From: Sporosarcina limicola
GTDB lineage: Bacteria > Bacillota > Bacilli > Bacillales_A > Planococcaceae
Length of the DNA: 64,000 nt
NCBI RefSeq assembly: GCF_014873855.1
Contig: NZ_JADBEL010000008.1
Span: forward strand, 1 to 64,000
Direction: 5' to 3'
A program made the position numbers and the translations under genes. Every line of letters begins with the position of its first letter. Position 1 is the stretch's first letter. Below are positions 35,880-44,206 of this stretch, piece by piece. The notes beneath the pieces are model-generated. The model did not search any database and was not told where the DNA came from. It saw nothing but the letters and a program-made list of their open reading frames with translations.

Positions 35880-36066
35880 CGAAGTAGTTAAAACGAGCGT
35901 TCTTTTTATGGTATAGTTTTAATAGTCAAAAGTAGAATTATTCACGTAGTGTAGTTTAAGCAGTTTTCTTTTTTATCGATTACTTATTAGGATAGCTATA
36001 GGATTTATTCAAAAGGCTAGCGGAAACAATCCGCCCGATTTTACAAAAAGATGCCTAGGAGGGCTT

Positions 36067-36744
36067 ATGTTAAAAGCATACCAATTATTAATTACACTTG
36101 TAGATACCCATATACCTGTGTGGAGACGTGTTATAATTCCCGCAGAAACGACATTTAAACGGCTACATGACACGATTCAATTTTCAATGGGGTGGCAGGA
36201 TTACCATTTGTATCAATTTGACATTGAGTTTGCTCACAAGCTAAGTTTAAGAGAACGCATACTTTTGGTGGGGGATGATGAAGCCTATGAGGAGCATCAG
36301 TTTAGGCAGCTTGAATTGCTTAAAAATAGCGTGGATAAGAACCTATTTGAGGACCCATCTCGTTATAATCAGTGGTTGTTGCGTAGTGAGGTAGGGAAAG
36401 CAAAAATAATCAAGTTGCCTCGTTATGTGGAAGCAAATCCGGAGTTCTCCTATACATATGATTTCGGGGATGACTGGAAGCATACAATCCAATTGGAAAA
36501 TATAATTAATACGTATGACAATGGATATCCAGTATTACTTGAAGGTGAAGGGGCATGTCCACCGGAGGATGTTGGTGGTCCGCCAGGGTATGAGCATTTC
36601 CAGCAGGTTTGGAATAACCCATCCCATTCTGAATATGAAGATATACGTAGTTGGGGCCAGAGTCAGATGTATGAGGAGTTAGATATAGAAAAGACAAATA
36701 GGAATATGAGTGATGTTTTGAAGTTAAAGAGAATCAAAAAGTGA
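36067..36744 (+). CDS. Plasmid pRiA4b ORF-3 family protein
   Basis: A 225-residue protein behind AGGAGG and ATG. It has the family's opening (LITLVDTHIPVWRRVIIPAE, TTFKRLHDTIQFSMGW) and core (YTYDFGDDWKHTIQLE, CPPEDVGGPPGYEHF). The domain is known from plasmid and mobile-element contexts; its biochemical role is not established. A collapsed relative lies at 17844. An IS200/IS605-like hairpin element begins about 20 bp past the stop. Confidence 0.87.
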   Translation: MLKAYQLLITLVDTHIPVWRRVIIPAETTFKRLHDTIQFSMGWQDYHLYQFDIEFAHKLSLRERILLVGDDEAYEEHQFRQLELLKNSVDKNLFEDPSRYNQWLLRSEVGKAKIIKLPRYVEANPEFSYTYDFGDDWKHTIQLENIINTYDNGYPVLLEGEGACPPEDVGGPPGYEHFQQVWNNPSHSEYEDIRSWGQSQMYEELDIEKTNRNMSDVLKLKRIKK

Positions 36745-36759
36745 TTTGATTTTTCAAAA

Positions 36760-36892
36760 GCGTGGTCAAAAACCACCGTCTTTAGACGGTATACGCTTTA
36801 GCCTTATCTTTTAGTTTTTGAGCTTTGTTTTTGATTTTTATCTTTAGTGGGCTTTAGCCCGAATAGATTCCACCTACTTTAGTAGGTGGTTA
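36760..36892. mobile_element. IS200/IS605-like palindromic element without transposase
   Basis: Three hairpins share the loop TTTA: ACCGTC/GACGGT (36775-36790), GGGC/GCCC (36849-36860) and CCACCTAC/GTAGGTGG (36870-36889). An outer GTGGT/ACCAC pair sits at the left end. Such subterminal imperfect palindromes mark the ends recognised by Y1 transposases (IS200/IS605 family). No tnpA or tnpB is encoded, so this would be a non-autonomous derivative or a deletion relic. Confidence 0.55.
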
Positions 36893-36987
36893 TTCAATTA
36901 CGAAACAAGATTTTCAAGGCGAATTCAGTCGTTAAATCCATATACTTCAACCTTCCCATTTCAATAATGATCCTTAGTAGTCAAGGA

Positions 36988-37965
36988 TTAAGGTCGTTCA
37001 CTTATACGATTTTCACTCATGATTTCGGACACTGTACCTAGATGATAACCGTTCGCCTCGATATCAGCAATCATCTTTCCAAGGCCCTCAGCAGTGGGCT
37101 TTGTAGGATGCATTAAAATCATCGAACCACTAGTAACTCCAGTTACGACCCGTTTAACCATTTCGGCCGTTGCTGGCTTTTTCCAGTCAACTGAATCAAC
37201 GGTCCAAAGAATGGTTAACATATCAAGCTGGCGAGCTATGTTTATTGTTTCCTGATTAAAACTGCCGCTTGGCGGCGCAAACCAGATTGGTTTGGTGCCG
37301 ACTGTCGCTTCTATCACGTCATTCGTCTTTTTCAACTCATCCATTGTTTCAGTTTGCGATTTGTGTTGTAGATTCGGGTGGCTATAAGCATGGTTACCAA
37401 TTTCATGACCTTCCATATGGATCGTTTTTGCAAGGTCGGGATTCTTTTTGACCCAACTCCCATCAAAAAAGAAGGTTGCTTTAACCTGCGATTTATTTAG
37501 TGTCGCAAGTATTGGTGGAATGAATTCATTGCCCCATGCGACGTTGATTAATAATGCGACCATATTCTTCTCTGGATTGCCTTTATAAATAGGGGATGGA
37601 GGTAGATCTTTCAAATGCACTTGTGGTGAAGTTTCCTTATAAACTAGCTGTTTTGTATCAAAATCGCTGCTAGCCAACATCTTCTGGTAACTTGCCTCGA
37701 TATCAACGACCAATCCGTTATAGCCTGGAATTGCTTTCCAAACTCTATCAACAGTTGCATCAATTGGTTTTATATCATGCTGCTTCGCTAAGGATTGGAT
37801 TTGTTTACGTAAAGCCTTATTTTTGATAGGTGCTAAAGTGGCCATTGTCGTTATTGAATCGGATTGTGTAAGCAGCGTTTTCTCAGGGAGGGGATTTTTC
37901 AAACTGCCGAGAAATAATAGCGATACACCTGCGAATAAGCCTAATAGTAGAATTACTTTCTTCAT
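36988..37965 (-). CDS. ylxY: YlxY-like sporulation polysaccharide deacetylase homologue
   Basis: A 325-residue exported protein. The ATG at 37965 has GGAGG seven bases upstream; the ATG at 37977 overlaps it. An N-terminal signal anchor (VILLLGLFAGVSLLFLG) is followed by a linker domain and a NodB-type deacetylase domain (about 145-320). The metal histidines appear in GHEIGNHAYSHP, but the catalytic TFDDG motif is replaced by INVAWGNEF, as in B. subtilis YlxY, so catalysis is doubtful. WFAPPSGSFN and MILMHPT are the later family motifs. It probably serves spore or cell-wall formation. Confidence 0.85.
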   Translation of the reverse strand: MKKVILLLGLFAGVSLLFLGSLKNPLPEKTLLTQSDSITTMATLAPIKNKALRKQIQSLAKQHDIKPIDATVDRVWKAIPGYNGLVVDIEASYQKMLASSDFDTKQLVYKETSPQVHLKDLPPSPIYKGNPEKNMVALLINVAWGNEFIPPILATLNKSQVKATFFFDGSWVKKNPDLAKTIHMEGHEIGNHAYSHPNLQHKSQTETMDELKKTNDVIEATVGTKPIWFAPPSGSFNQETINIARQLDMLTILWTVDSVDWKKPATAEMVKRVVTGVTSGSMILMHPTKPTAEGLGKMIADIEANGYHLGTVSEIMSENRISERP

Positions 37966-37984
37966 GTTATCCTCCATTTTTAAG

Positions 37985-38255
37985 TTGTTTTTAGCCCATC
38001 ATAATTTCTAACGATTTTTATTTTCCACACTTTTTGAAAACCCTATTATCACCATGTTCATATTTGAAAGTGTTGACCGATTGAAAAATGCAGAAAACAT
38101 GGAGTTTTGAACATCATTTTTATGAGCAATAACTTGACTTTAGGGAGAGATTTATATTTTATTTAAATCATAAATATTTCGAAATGAGTAGCATATTATT
38201 TTTGTGATTACAGATTTAATTAAAAAAAGGGGAACAATGATATGAGAATAATTAT
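37985..38255. other. Intergenic region without a recognised gene
   Basis: AT-rich sequence between ylxY and the terminator of tlp. It probably contains the ylxY promoter. I see no gene or RNA structure in it. Confidence 0.4.
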
Positions 38256-38296
38256 ATTTATAGCCCAGTAATTTCAAAATGTACTGGGCTATAAAT
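38256..38296 (-). terminator. Terminator after tlp
   Basis: ATTTATAGCCCAGTA and TACTGGGCTATAAAT are perfect arms around a short loop, 45 bp past the tlp stop on the minus strand. Confidence 0.82.
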
Positions 38297-38340
38297 AGTT
38301 AATTATTAGAATTCCATCGCAAGAAGAGTGCCCTGTATTT

Positions 38341-38562
38341 TCACAGATACCCGTTAATCCGTGATTTATTTTCTTCGCTAATTTCATTTCGCAAATTTTC
38401 AATGCTCTCTTCACGGCGTGAGTTTTTTTCCCTGATTGCAGCAAGTTCTTTCCCTTCAGCTAATTCCATTGCTTCTTCTGCCGCTTCCATATTACTAATT
38501 GTTTTCTTTAACCTGTTTACATTGTCATCTGAATCATTCGGTTTTGGGGTGAACCTAGACAT
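38341..38562 (-). CDS. tlp: Small acid-soluble spore protein Tlp
   Basis: A 73-residue hydrophilic, helical protein behind AAGGAGG and ATG. It matches Tlp from B. subtilis in length and blocks: KPNDSDDNVNRLKKTI, AEEAMELAEGKEL and REKNSRREESIENLRNEI, ending RINGYL. Tlp is made in the forespore and packed in the spore core; the old name means thioredoxin-like protein, but it has no active-site cysteines. Expression is expected under the forespore sigma factor, though I did not identify the promoter. The gene is strong evidence that the host sporulates. Confidence 0.88.
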   Translation of the reverse strand: MSRFTPKPNDSDDNVNRLKKTISNMEAAEEAMELAEGKELAAIREKNSRREESIENLRNEISEENKSRINGYL

Positions 38563-38579
38563 AATACGCCTCCTTTTTT

Positions 38580-38935
38580 AAAAATATCTTTAAAAGATAG
38601 CATTCCCAAAATTTTAATGATTATTTGTGGAATTTATTTCTTTAAAAAAGTGGATGCTGGCGAGCTATAGTACTTGATATTGCACCAAAGCCACCTAGCC
38701 AAAAGCCCGTTGCCATCCGTTACGAATTAGTAAGGCCCCTAGATTTAGTAATAACCTATTGCTTTTTTGCTAAGTTCCTCTGTCATTCAAATTGAATATC
38801 CATTTCCAAGCCCATTCTTATGCTCCTAAAGGAGGAGAAAGGGTTTTTATTTAAGAAACAAGGGGGAATTGCTTCATTTGTATGATGTTCGGGACAATTT
38901 AATACATGATAGACTAGGGAGGTTGTTAAATTTTT
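38580..38935. other. Intergenic region with one possible terminator
   Basis: No gene visible. An imperfect hairpin at 38811-38850 (CCCATTCTT...CTCCT with AGGAGGAGAAAGGG then T) could end a plus-strand transcript. The rest probably holds divergent promoters for tlp and the SEC-C gene. Confidence 0.4.
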
Positions 38936-38951
38936 AAAAGGAAGTGCTTTC

Positions 38952-39941
38952 GTGGTAGGACGTAATGATCACTGTCCGTGTGGCAGTGGAAAGAAATATA
39001 AAAAATGTTGTGAATCAAAAGAAGTTGTTTTGGTGAAAGATGTTCATTTAGAAGAATTGGAACGGATTTTACAAACCTTTTACGAAGAGTTCCCTCGTCG
39101 AAAAGACATTCCAGAGTTTCTGGAATTACTAAGTAAATGGGAAAGCGCATTACAAGAACATCTAAGCAAAGAAATGATAGCAGCGATTGTACTTGATGAA
39201 TTTTTCTTCCTTTTCCGAACGGATTTATGGACGGGGTATTTGGAAAAGCAACAGAAGAAGCAATTGCGCCCTTCCGTTGTGAATATACTCGAAACATGGC
39301 AGAAACCTCGAATTTTCATAGGTGAAGTGCTAGAGGTAGAAGCGTCTTATATGGTAGTGAAAATGGTTTTAGGCAATGAAATCATTCAGTTAAAACGCGA
39401 AAGTGAAAAGCCAGTTTCGGTAGGCGCGTTTTTGTATTGCTTCATTTTACCGGATGGTAATTCGATGAAAAATCATTATTTGGCGGTGTCGAGTTTAATC
39501 TTCTTCCCGGTCGATCATGATGTGGTATTTAAGAATATTGCAAAACAGTATGAGATGGAGCAGGAACAGTCGGTTGCTGTGTTTTGGAAGGAAAATAGCA
39601 TCACATTTTGGGAGAGGCTCGGAGAAGACGGTTATGACGGTGGGGAGTTTACGGAGTTTGAAACAGGTGTCCTTATCAATGTGATGGAGTTTTTGGAGAA
39701 GTATGAACGGGAATCTGATAAGTTGTTGGAATTCGTAGAAGATTATTTGGTGGAAATACAGCCGAATGCACGGAAAGAGGTTGCAATCGCAGCCGGGGCC
39801 ATCCGGTTTGGTATGGAGAATGCGTATTTCGAGCCGCTTCAATTATCGCTCAAAGACATTGCCGAATGGTTCGGTGTTTCACCTCCTTCTATGAATAAGT
39901 ATTATAAAGAATTGGTTGAGTATGCGGATGCCAAGGCTTAA
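38952..39941 (+). CDS. SEC-C motif protein
   Basis: A 329-residue protein from GTG 38952, with AAAGGAAG seven bases upstream. The N-terminus is a SEC-C zinc motif, RNDHCPCGSGKKYKKCC (Cys-x-Cys...Cys-Cys). The remainder is a helical and mixed domain with no catalytic motif that I recognise. Its end, SLKDIAEWFGVSPPSMNKYY, looks like an HTH. SEC-C motifs bind zinc and act as adaptor modules in SecA and many unrelated proteins. It overlaps the convergent SLAP-domain gene by four bases at the stop codons. Confidence 0.82.
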   Translation: MVGRNDHCPCGSGKKYKKCCESKEVVLVKDVHLEELERILQTFYEEFPRRKDIPEFLELLSKWESALQEHLSKEMIAAIVLDEFFFLFRTDLWTGYLEKQQKKQLRPSVVNILETWQKPRIFIGEVLEVEASYMVVKMVLGNEIIQLKRESEKPVSVGAFLYCFILPDGNSMKNHYLAVSSLIFFPVDHDVVFKNIAKQYEMEQEQSVAVFWKENSITFWERLGEDGYDGGEFTEFETGVLINVMEFLEKYERESDKLLEFVEDYLVEIQPNARKEVAIAAGAIRFGMENAYFEPLQLSLKDIAEWFGVSPPSMNKYYKELVEYADAKA

Positions 39942-40327
39942 TTGGTTAGAATCAGTTGCACCTTCCATTGTTCGTTTTGGGTGACGTTGCTTTGTACAGT
40001 ATGTGGCGGAAAGATGAATGACCAAGGCATGGCAGCTCGGACTGGTATGACAATGGTAGGTGTAAATAGATGGCTTGCAACGATAGCTAAGTTGCCGTTT
40101 GATACATTTACGAAGATCTGTTGGATATGAAGAGGTGTGTCAAATCCGTTGCAAATAAAGACCGTTGCCACAATGCCACCTTTTTCCTTTCGTTTCACAA
40201 GGATGGGGAAGGCCGAGACTGACTCGTCTATTAAAGTGAAATCGGCTAGTAACTGTTCGTAATGCTCTTTTTGTAATGCGGATAATGATTGATCCCAAAC
40301 TGAATGAAACGCTAGTGTAATCGTCAT
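39938..40327 (-). CDS. SLAP domain protein
   Basis: A 129-residue protein behind GCGAGGTACTTCT-type sequence and ATG. It shows the SLAP domain pattern: WDQSLSALQKEHYEQLLADF, LVKRKEKGGIVATVFICNGF, then IPVRAAMPWSFIFP. The domain was named for S-layer assembly in accessory-Sec settings of Bacillales. This copy is a single domain without a signal peptide. It is convergent with the SEC-C gene with overlapping stops. The function is not known beyond the domain context. Confidence 0.75.
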   Translation of the reverse strand: MTITLAFHSVWDQSLSALQKEHYEQLLADFTLIDESVSAFPILVKRKEKGGIVATVFICNGFDTPLHIQQIFVNVSNGNLAIVASHLFTPTIVIPVRAAMPWSFIFPPHTVQSNVTQNEQWKVQLILTN

Positions 40328-40450
40328 AGAAGTACCTCGCTTTCCGAGTTTCGTTCAAGGAGATTGTAAAAGGTTTTTTGTTGTTTGAACAGCTGGTATA
40401 ATTAGAGTATAACGAAAGATTATAAAAGTTGCGAAAAGGAAGGGGTCCGA

Positions 40451-41119
40451 ATGAATTCCAAAAAGAGTATTATCGAATAGCTTAATAACAATAGTATCTC
40501 ACAAAGCTTCTGCTAAATATATCTGATGATATTAATGATTTCACTGCGCTTGAATTTGACACGACTGTTAGTAAAGAGAAATATGACTTAATTTTTGTTT
40601 TCATTTTTAATTTGCAGAGTTTCGCCAAACAGTTGGAACTGATTATTGAAAAGAATTTATGAAATGACAATGGATATGTATTCTTTGCTTATCCTAAAAA
40701 GAACAATCCCCAATACGAGGCGTATATTGAGCGTGATTGTTTTTTTTGAACAGATTCCAGTTGATGTGGATGGTTATGTATACGGGAGCACGATTAAGTT
40801 TGCACGCATGGTAAGTTTTAATGAAGTATTTACTGTTTTTGGACTTAAATCGGCACCAAAGAAAACCAGTGCTAAAAAGAGTCAATGTGTTGACGATTAT
40901 ATCGATCATGTTGAAGATATAAAAATCTATTTTGCAAGTCATAAGGAAACGTTAGAAAAATACAAACAGTTAACTATTGGCTATCAGAAAGTCTGGGCGC
41001 GGTATGTTTACAGTACGAAGAAGAATGAAACGCAAGAAAAGCGACTGCAGGAAATGATGATGATGATTTTAACTGAAGGCGATAAGTCGAAAGATTTGTA
41101 TAGAAAAAAGGGGTTGTGA
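40451..41119 (+). pseudogene. Frameshifted YdeI/OmdA-type protein gene
   Basis: One frame gives ISDDINDFTALEFDTTVSKE and YDLIFVFIFNLQSFAKQLEL, then NGYVFFAYPKKNNPQYEAYI, and, after a frameshift near 40745, another frame gives FEQIPVDVDGYVYGSTIKFA and RMVSFNEVFTVFGLK. The C-terminal YdeI/OmdA domain follows: CVDDYIDHVEDIKIYF and QKVWARYVYSTKKNETQEKR. Stops and at least two shifts interrupt what would be about 220 residues. The frame from 40646 is open for 157 codons, but its first 35 residues are out of phase with the family. It is a recent pseudogene. Confidence 0.7.
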
Positions 41120-41204
41120 AATGATTAGCAACCCTTTTGGTAAAATAGTAGAGACTAAAAACTATTGGAATTAATCCAAGAAAAAAACATAGCTTAATCC
41201 AACC

Positions 41205-41247
41205 GCCGATAAAGGTGCTTCATGCATCTTTATCGGTATTTTTTATT
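41205..41247 (+). terminator. Hairpin terminator
   Basis: CCGATAAAG and CTTTATCGG arms followed by a T-rich run, about 90 bp after the pseudogene. Confidence 0.8.
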
Positions 41248-41291
41248 CAAGTATTTACATTTCACTTCAAAAAAATCATTATTATGTCATG

Positions 41292-41308
41292 TGCTATACC
41301 GTATAGCA
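41292..41308. promoter_or_regulatory. Palindrome TGCTATAC-C-GTATAGCA
   Basis: A perfect eight-base inverted repeat with one central base, suitable as a dimeric regulator site. It lies 35 bp before an AACGGAGG ribosome binding site and ATG (41343) of a decayed gene. Confidence 0.45.
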
Positions 41309-41342
41309 TAATAGGTAGTTTTATTAAACGGAGGTGTTTGTG

Positions 41343-41605
41343 ATGAAATACAGGGGTGGGCCGATGTCCGAGCAAAGTACTATGTGTTATTGACGTTTAT
41401 GAATCTGATTCATGGATATGGACTTATGAATGCCATTACTGTGGTTTCGAATGGCAGGGCCAATTTGGGGCCATGCACACTTTACTGTAAGCCTTGTTGA
41501 ACGTATTTGGCCATCGGGATTACAGGATGAATGGAACTATATTGATGTAGATTTTTTTAAAAATCCTACAATACTTGATTATTCAAATGCTTTCAAATTA
41601 CTATA
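41343..41605 (+). pseudogene. Decayed small gene with zinc-ribbon-like motif
   Basis: GGAGG and ATG at 41343 open a frame that stops after 16 codons. A shifted frame then reads VYESDSWIWTYECHYCGFEW, a CxxC-type ribbon, and a third frame reads VERIWPSGLQDEWNYIDVDF to a TAA at 41605. The pieces suggest one gene of about 85 codons with two shifts. The family is not recognised. From 41606 to 41900 I see no gene. Confidence 0.4.
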
Positions 41606-41927
41606 ATAAAGTACATAGTACATCAAATGATAGCGCTGATTGACTGAAAAATTCAGAAGGAAATGGCCACTCACTAGTTTCCGAATAGAAGAAAAAGGGG
41701 TTTGCAGAACTAACGTGTGAAGAAGAGTCTGGACAACGCGGACGCCAGTTAAAAAGATATGCATTATTTTATGAATAATGCCAGGCTCTAAAACGGTTCC
41801 GAATTGTTTTAGAAACTGACATACTTTTTTGAAGATATATTAAAGACGTATTAAAGACATGTCAATAAATCAAAGTATGATTTAAGATAATGGTGAAGGT
41901 TCTGAAAATAAGAAAGGAGGAATGATA

Positions 41928-43169
41928 ATGGTGGAAAAGAAAGTGCATTCAGCCACTGATAGTACGGGGAAGCGTAAGGGGAGTATACTTAAATATGTTG
42001 GACCGGCATTCATTACATCCGCGTTAATGTTAGGTCCGGGAAGTTTGACTTTGTCCTCTAAAATTGGAGCTGTTTATGGGTCACAATTAGTTTGGGCAAT
42101 AGTTGTCGCAATTGTTCTCATGATGAGTTACACAGAAATGTGTACCCGAATCGGACTTGCAGCAAAAGAAAGTTTCATAGGTGTCATGTTAACTAAGTGG
42201 GGGAAACCTGCCGCTGTATTAATTGGATTTGGCGCGTTTCTAGTCACATCTTCATTTCAGGCTGGAAATTCGATTGGTACAGGTATAGCAATGCATGCGC
42301 TCACAGGTATCAATTCGAATGTTTGGATTGCCATTATGACATTTCTTGCAATCGCATTATTGTTTACAAAACAATTTTACGCAATTTTAGAAAAGCTAAT
42401 GTTAGGTTTAGTTTTAATCATGCTCACTGCGTTCTTGGTTACATTTATTGCGGTTAAACCCTCAATTTCAGCTATATTTAGTGGGTTTGTTCCATCTGTT
42501 CCCGTTGGTAGCATGGGATTGATTATTGCGTTGTTTGCAACAAGTTTTTCGATTGTTGGCGCAGTGTATCAATCATATTTAGTGCAAGAGAAGGGATGGA
42601 CAATAAAAGATGCAAAATACAGTATTCGTGAATCGTATGTAGGTATTTTTATTTTAGGGTTTATTTCATTTTTAGTAATGATGGCAGCGGCAACTGTTTT
42701 AAAACCCAAAGGACTCATGGTAAACAATGCATCTGAAATGGGTTTATCTCTTGAACCGATATTTGGATCTTGGGCGATGGTTGTGTTTATGATTGGGTTG
42801 TTAGGTGCTTCATTTTCTTCGTTAATTGGAAACGCAACGATAGGTGGTTCAATGTTAGCGGACGGACTTGGTTTTGGTAGTAAGTTGTCGAACGTGAAGG
42901 TGAAACTCTCGATTGTTGCTGTAATCCTAATTGGCTCAATCGTTGCTGTTATATTCGGGGCGGCTCCAGTAAACTTGATTGTTTTTGCACAAACAGTGAC
43001 AATCTTCATAGTTCCTTTCATAGCAATTTGTATATTGGTTGTGGCAAATGATAAAAAAATCATGGGTTCGCTAAAAAATAAAGCTATGAGTAACACGCTA
43101 GGAGTTATGGGTTTACTTGTATTGCTATACTTAGCATTTAATAATTTCAAGAATATTTTTCTCTCTTAA
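41928..43169 (+). CDS. Nramp-fold transporter lacking the metal-binding motifs
   Basis: A protein of 413 residues with about 11 membrane helices. AAAGGAGG lies seven bases before ATG 41928. The overall pattern is Nramp, e.g. YVGPAFITSALMLGPGSLTL in helix 1 and LFATSFSIVGAVYQSYLVQE in helix 6. In true metal Nramps helix 1 has DPGN and helix 6 has a Met-Pro-His-type motif; here these are GPGS and GAVYQ, so both ligand sets are gone. The gene begins a run of co-directional genes encoding an SDR-type enzyme (20 bp downstream), an aldolase, a regulator and an oxidoreductase. I infer uptake of an organic compound, not a metal. Confidence 0.82.
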   Translation: MVEKKVHSATDSTGKRKGSILKYVGPAFITSALMLGPGSLTLSSKIGAVYGSQLVWAIVVAIVLMMSYTEMCTRIGLAAKESFIGVMLTKWGKPAAVLIGFGAFLVTSSFQAGNSIGTGIAMHALTGINSNVWIAIMTFLAIALLFTKQFYAILEKLMLGLVLIMLTAFLVTFIAVKPSISAIFSGFVPSVPVGSMGLIIALFATSFSIVGAVYQSYLVQEKGWTIKDAKYSIRESYVGIFILGFISFLVMMAAATVLKPKGLMVNNASEMGLSLEPIFGSWAMVVFMIGLLGASFSSLIGNATIGGSMLADGLGFGSKLSNVKVKLSIVAVILIGSIVAVIFGAAPVNLIVFAQTVTIFIVPFIAICILVVANDKKIMGSLKNKAMSNTLGVMGLLVLLYLAFNNFKNIFLS

Positions 43170-43189
43170 TTAGTGAAGGAGTGTGTAGA

Positions 43190-44206
43190 ATGCTAGATGT
43201 GAAAAGTTTAGAAGATTTTATGACAAAACCTTCAGAGAAGCTCATTGAAGATATGAAGCAAATTGAAGGGAATATAATGATTTTGGGCATTGGTGGCAAG
43301 ATGGGTCCGACGCTTGCAATGATGGCAAAAAAAGCAATCGATGCCGCAGGTTTGAAAAAGAAAGTGATTGGTGTATCTCGATTTTCAAACGGTACTTTAC
43401 AAGAAGAATTAGAGCAAGCAGGAATTGAAACAATTGCGACTGATTTGTTGGATGAAGAACAATTGAAAAACCTTCCCATGGAAAAAAATATAATTTATAT
43501 GGCAGGTAACAAATTTGGGACTGCTGGAAATGAACATTTTACTTGGGCGATGAACACATATCTTCCAGGCCGAGTAGCGGAGCATTTCAAAGGTTCCACT
43601 ATTGTTGCATTTTCTACTGGGAATGTGTACCCATTAGTACCTGTTATACAAGGAGGATGCGATGAACTTCACCCCGTTGCGCCTGTTGGTGAGTACGGAC
43701 AATCATCACTTGGAAGAGAAAGGGTATTCACTTACTTCTCCAATAAAGATCAAACGCCTTTAACTATTTTTCGACTGAACTATGCAATTGATATGAGATA
43801 TGGAGTCTTACTGGAGATTGCTCGGTCAGTAAATAGTGGGTCTCCGATTGATTTATCCATGGGGCATGTAAATGTCATCTGGCAAGGTGATGCCAATGAG
43901 TATGCAATTCGCTCGTTGTTAATCGCAAGCACACCAGCAACTCTTCTCAATGTTACTGGACCTGAAACACTCTCAGTAAGGTGGCTGGCGAATGAATTCG
44001 GACGATTACTTGACAAAGTACCTGTTTTTATTGGAAGTGAACAAGAAAGCGCCTTGTTAAACAACGCCAGTAAAGCACATCAATTATTTGGCTATCCGAG
44101 CGTTTCTATACGTGAAATGATTGAATGGACAGCTAATTGGGTAGCTAATGACGGGGAAACATTGAATAAACCAACACACTTCCAGGAACGTAAGGGGGAA
44201 TTTTAA
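43190..44206 (+). CDS. NAD(P)-dependent epimerase/dehydratase-type oxidoreductase
   Basis: A 338-residue extended SDR. ATG 43190 is eight bases after AAGGAG; a GTG at 43181 overlaps that site. The Rossmann motif is ILGIGGKMGPTLA (about 31-43), later blocks are VAFSTGNVYPL and EYGQSSLGRERVF. The catalytic tyrosine appears in YGQSSLG but the usual YxxxK lysine is serine here. NVTGPETLSVRWLA resembles the end of nucleotide-sugar epimerases. It is translationally coupled (TAATG) to the aldolase gene. A redox or epimerisation step on a sugar-like substrate is the likely role. Confidence 0.85.
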   Translation: MLDVKSLEDFMTKPSEKLIEDMKQIEGNIMILGIGGKMGPTLAMMAKKAIDAAGLKKKVIGVSRFSNGTLQEELEQAGIETIATDLLDEEQLKNLPMEKNIIYMAGNKFGTAGNEHFTWAMNTYLPGRVAEHFKGSTIVAFSTGNVYPLVPVIQGGCDELHPVAPVGEYGQSSLGRERVFTYFSNKDQTPLTIFRLNYAIDMRYGVLLEIARSVNSGSPIDLSMGHVNVIWQGDANEYAIRSLLIASTPATLLNVTGPETLSVRWLANEFGRLLDKVPVFIGSEQESALLNNASKAHQLFGYPSVSIREMIEWTANWVANDGETLNKPTHFQERKGEF

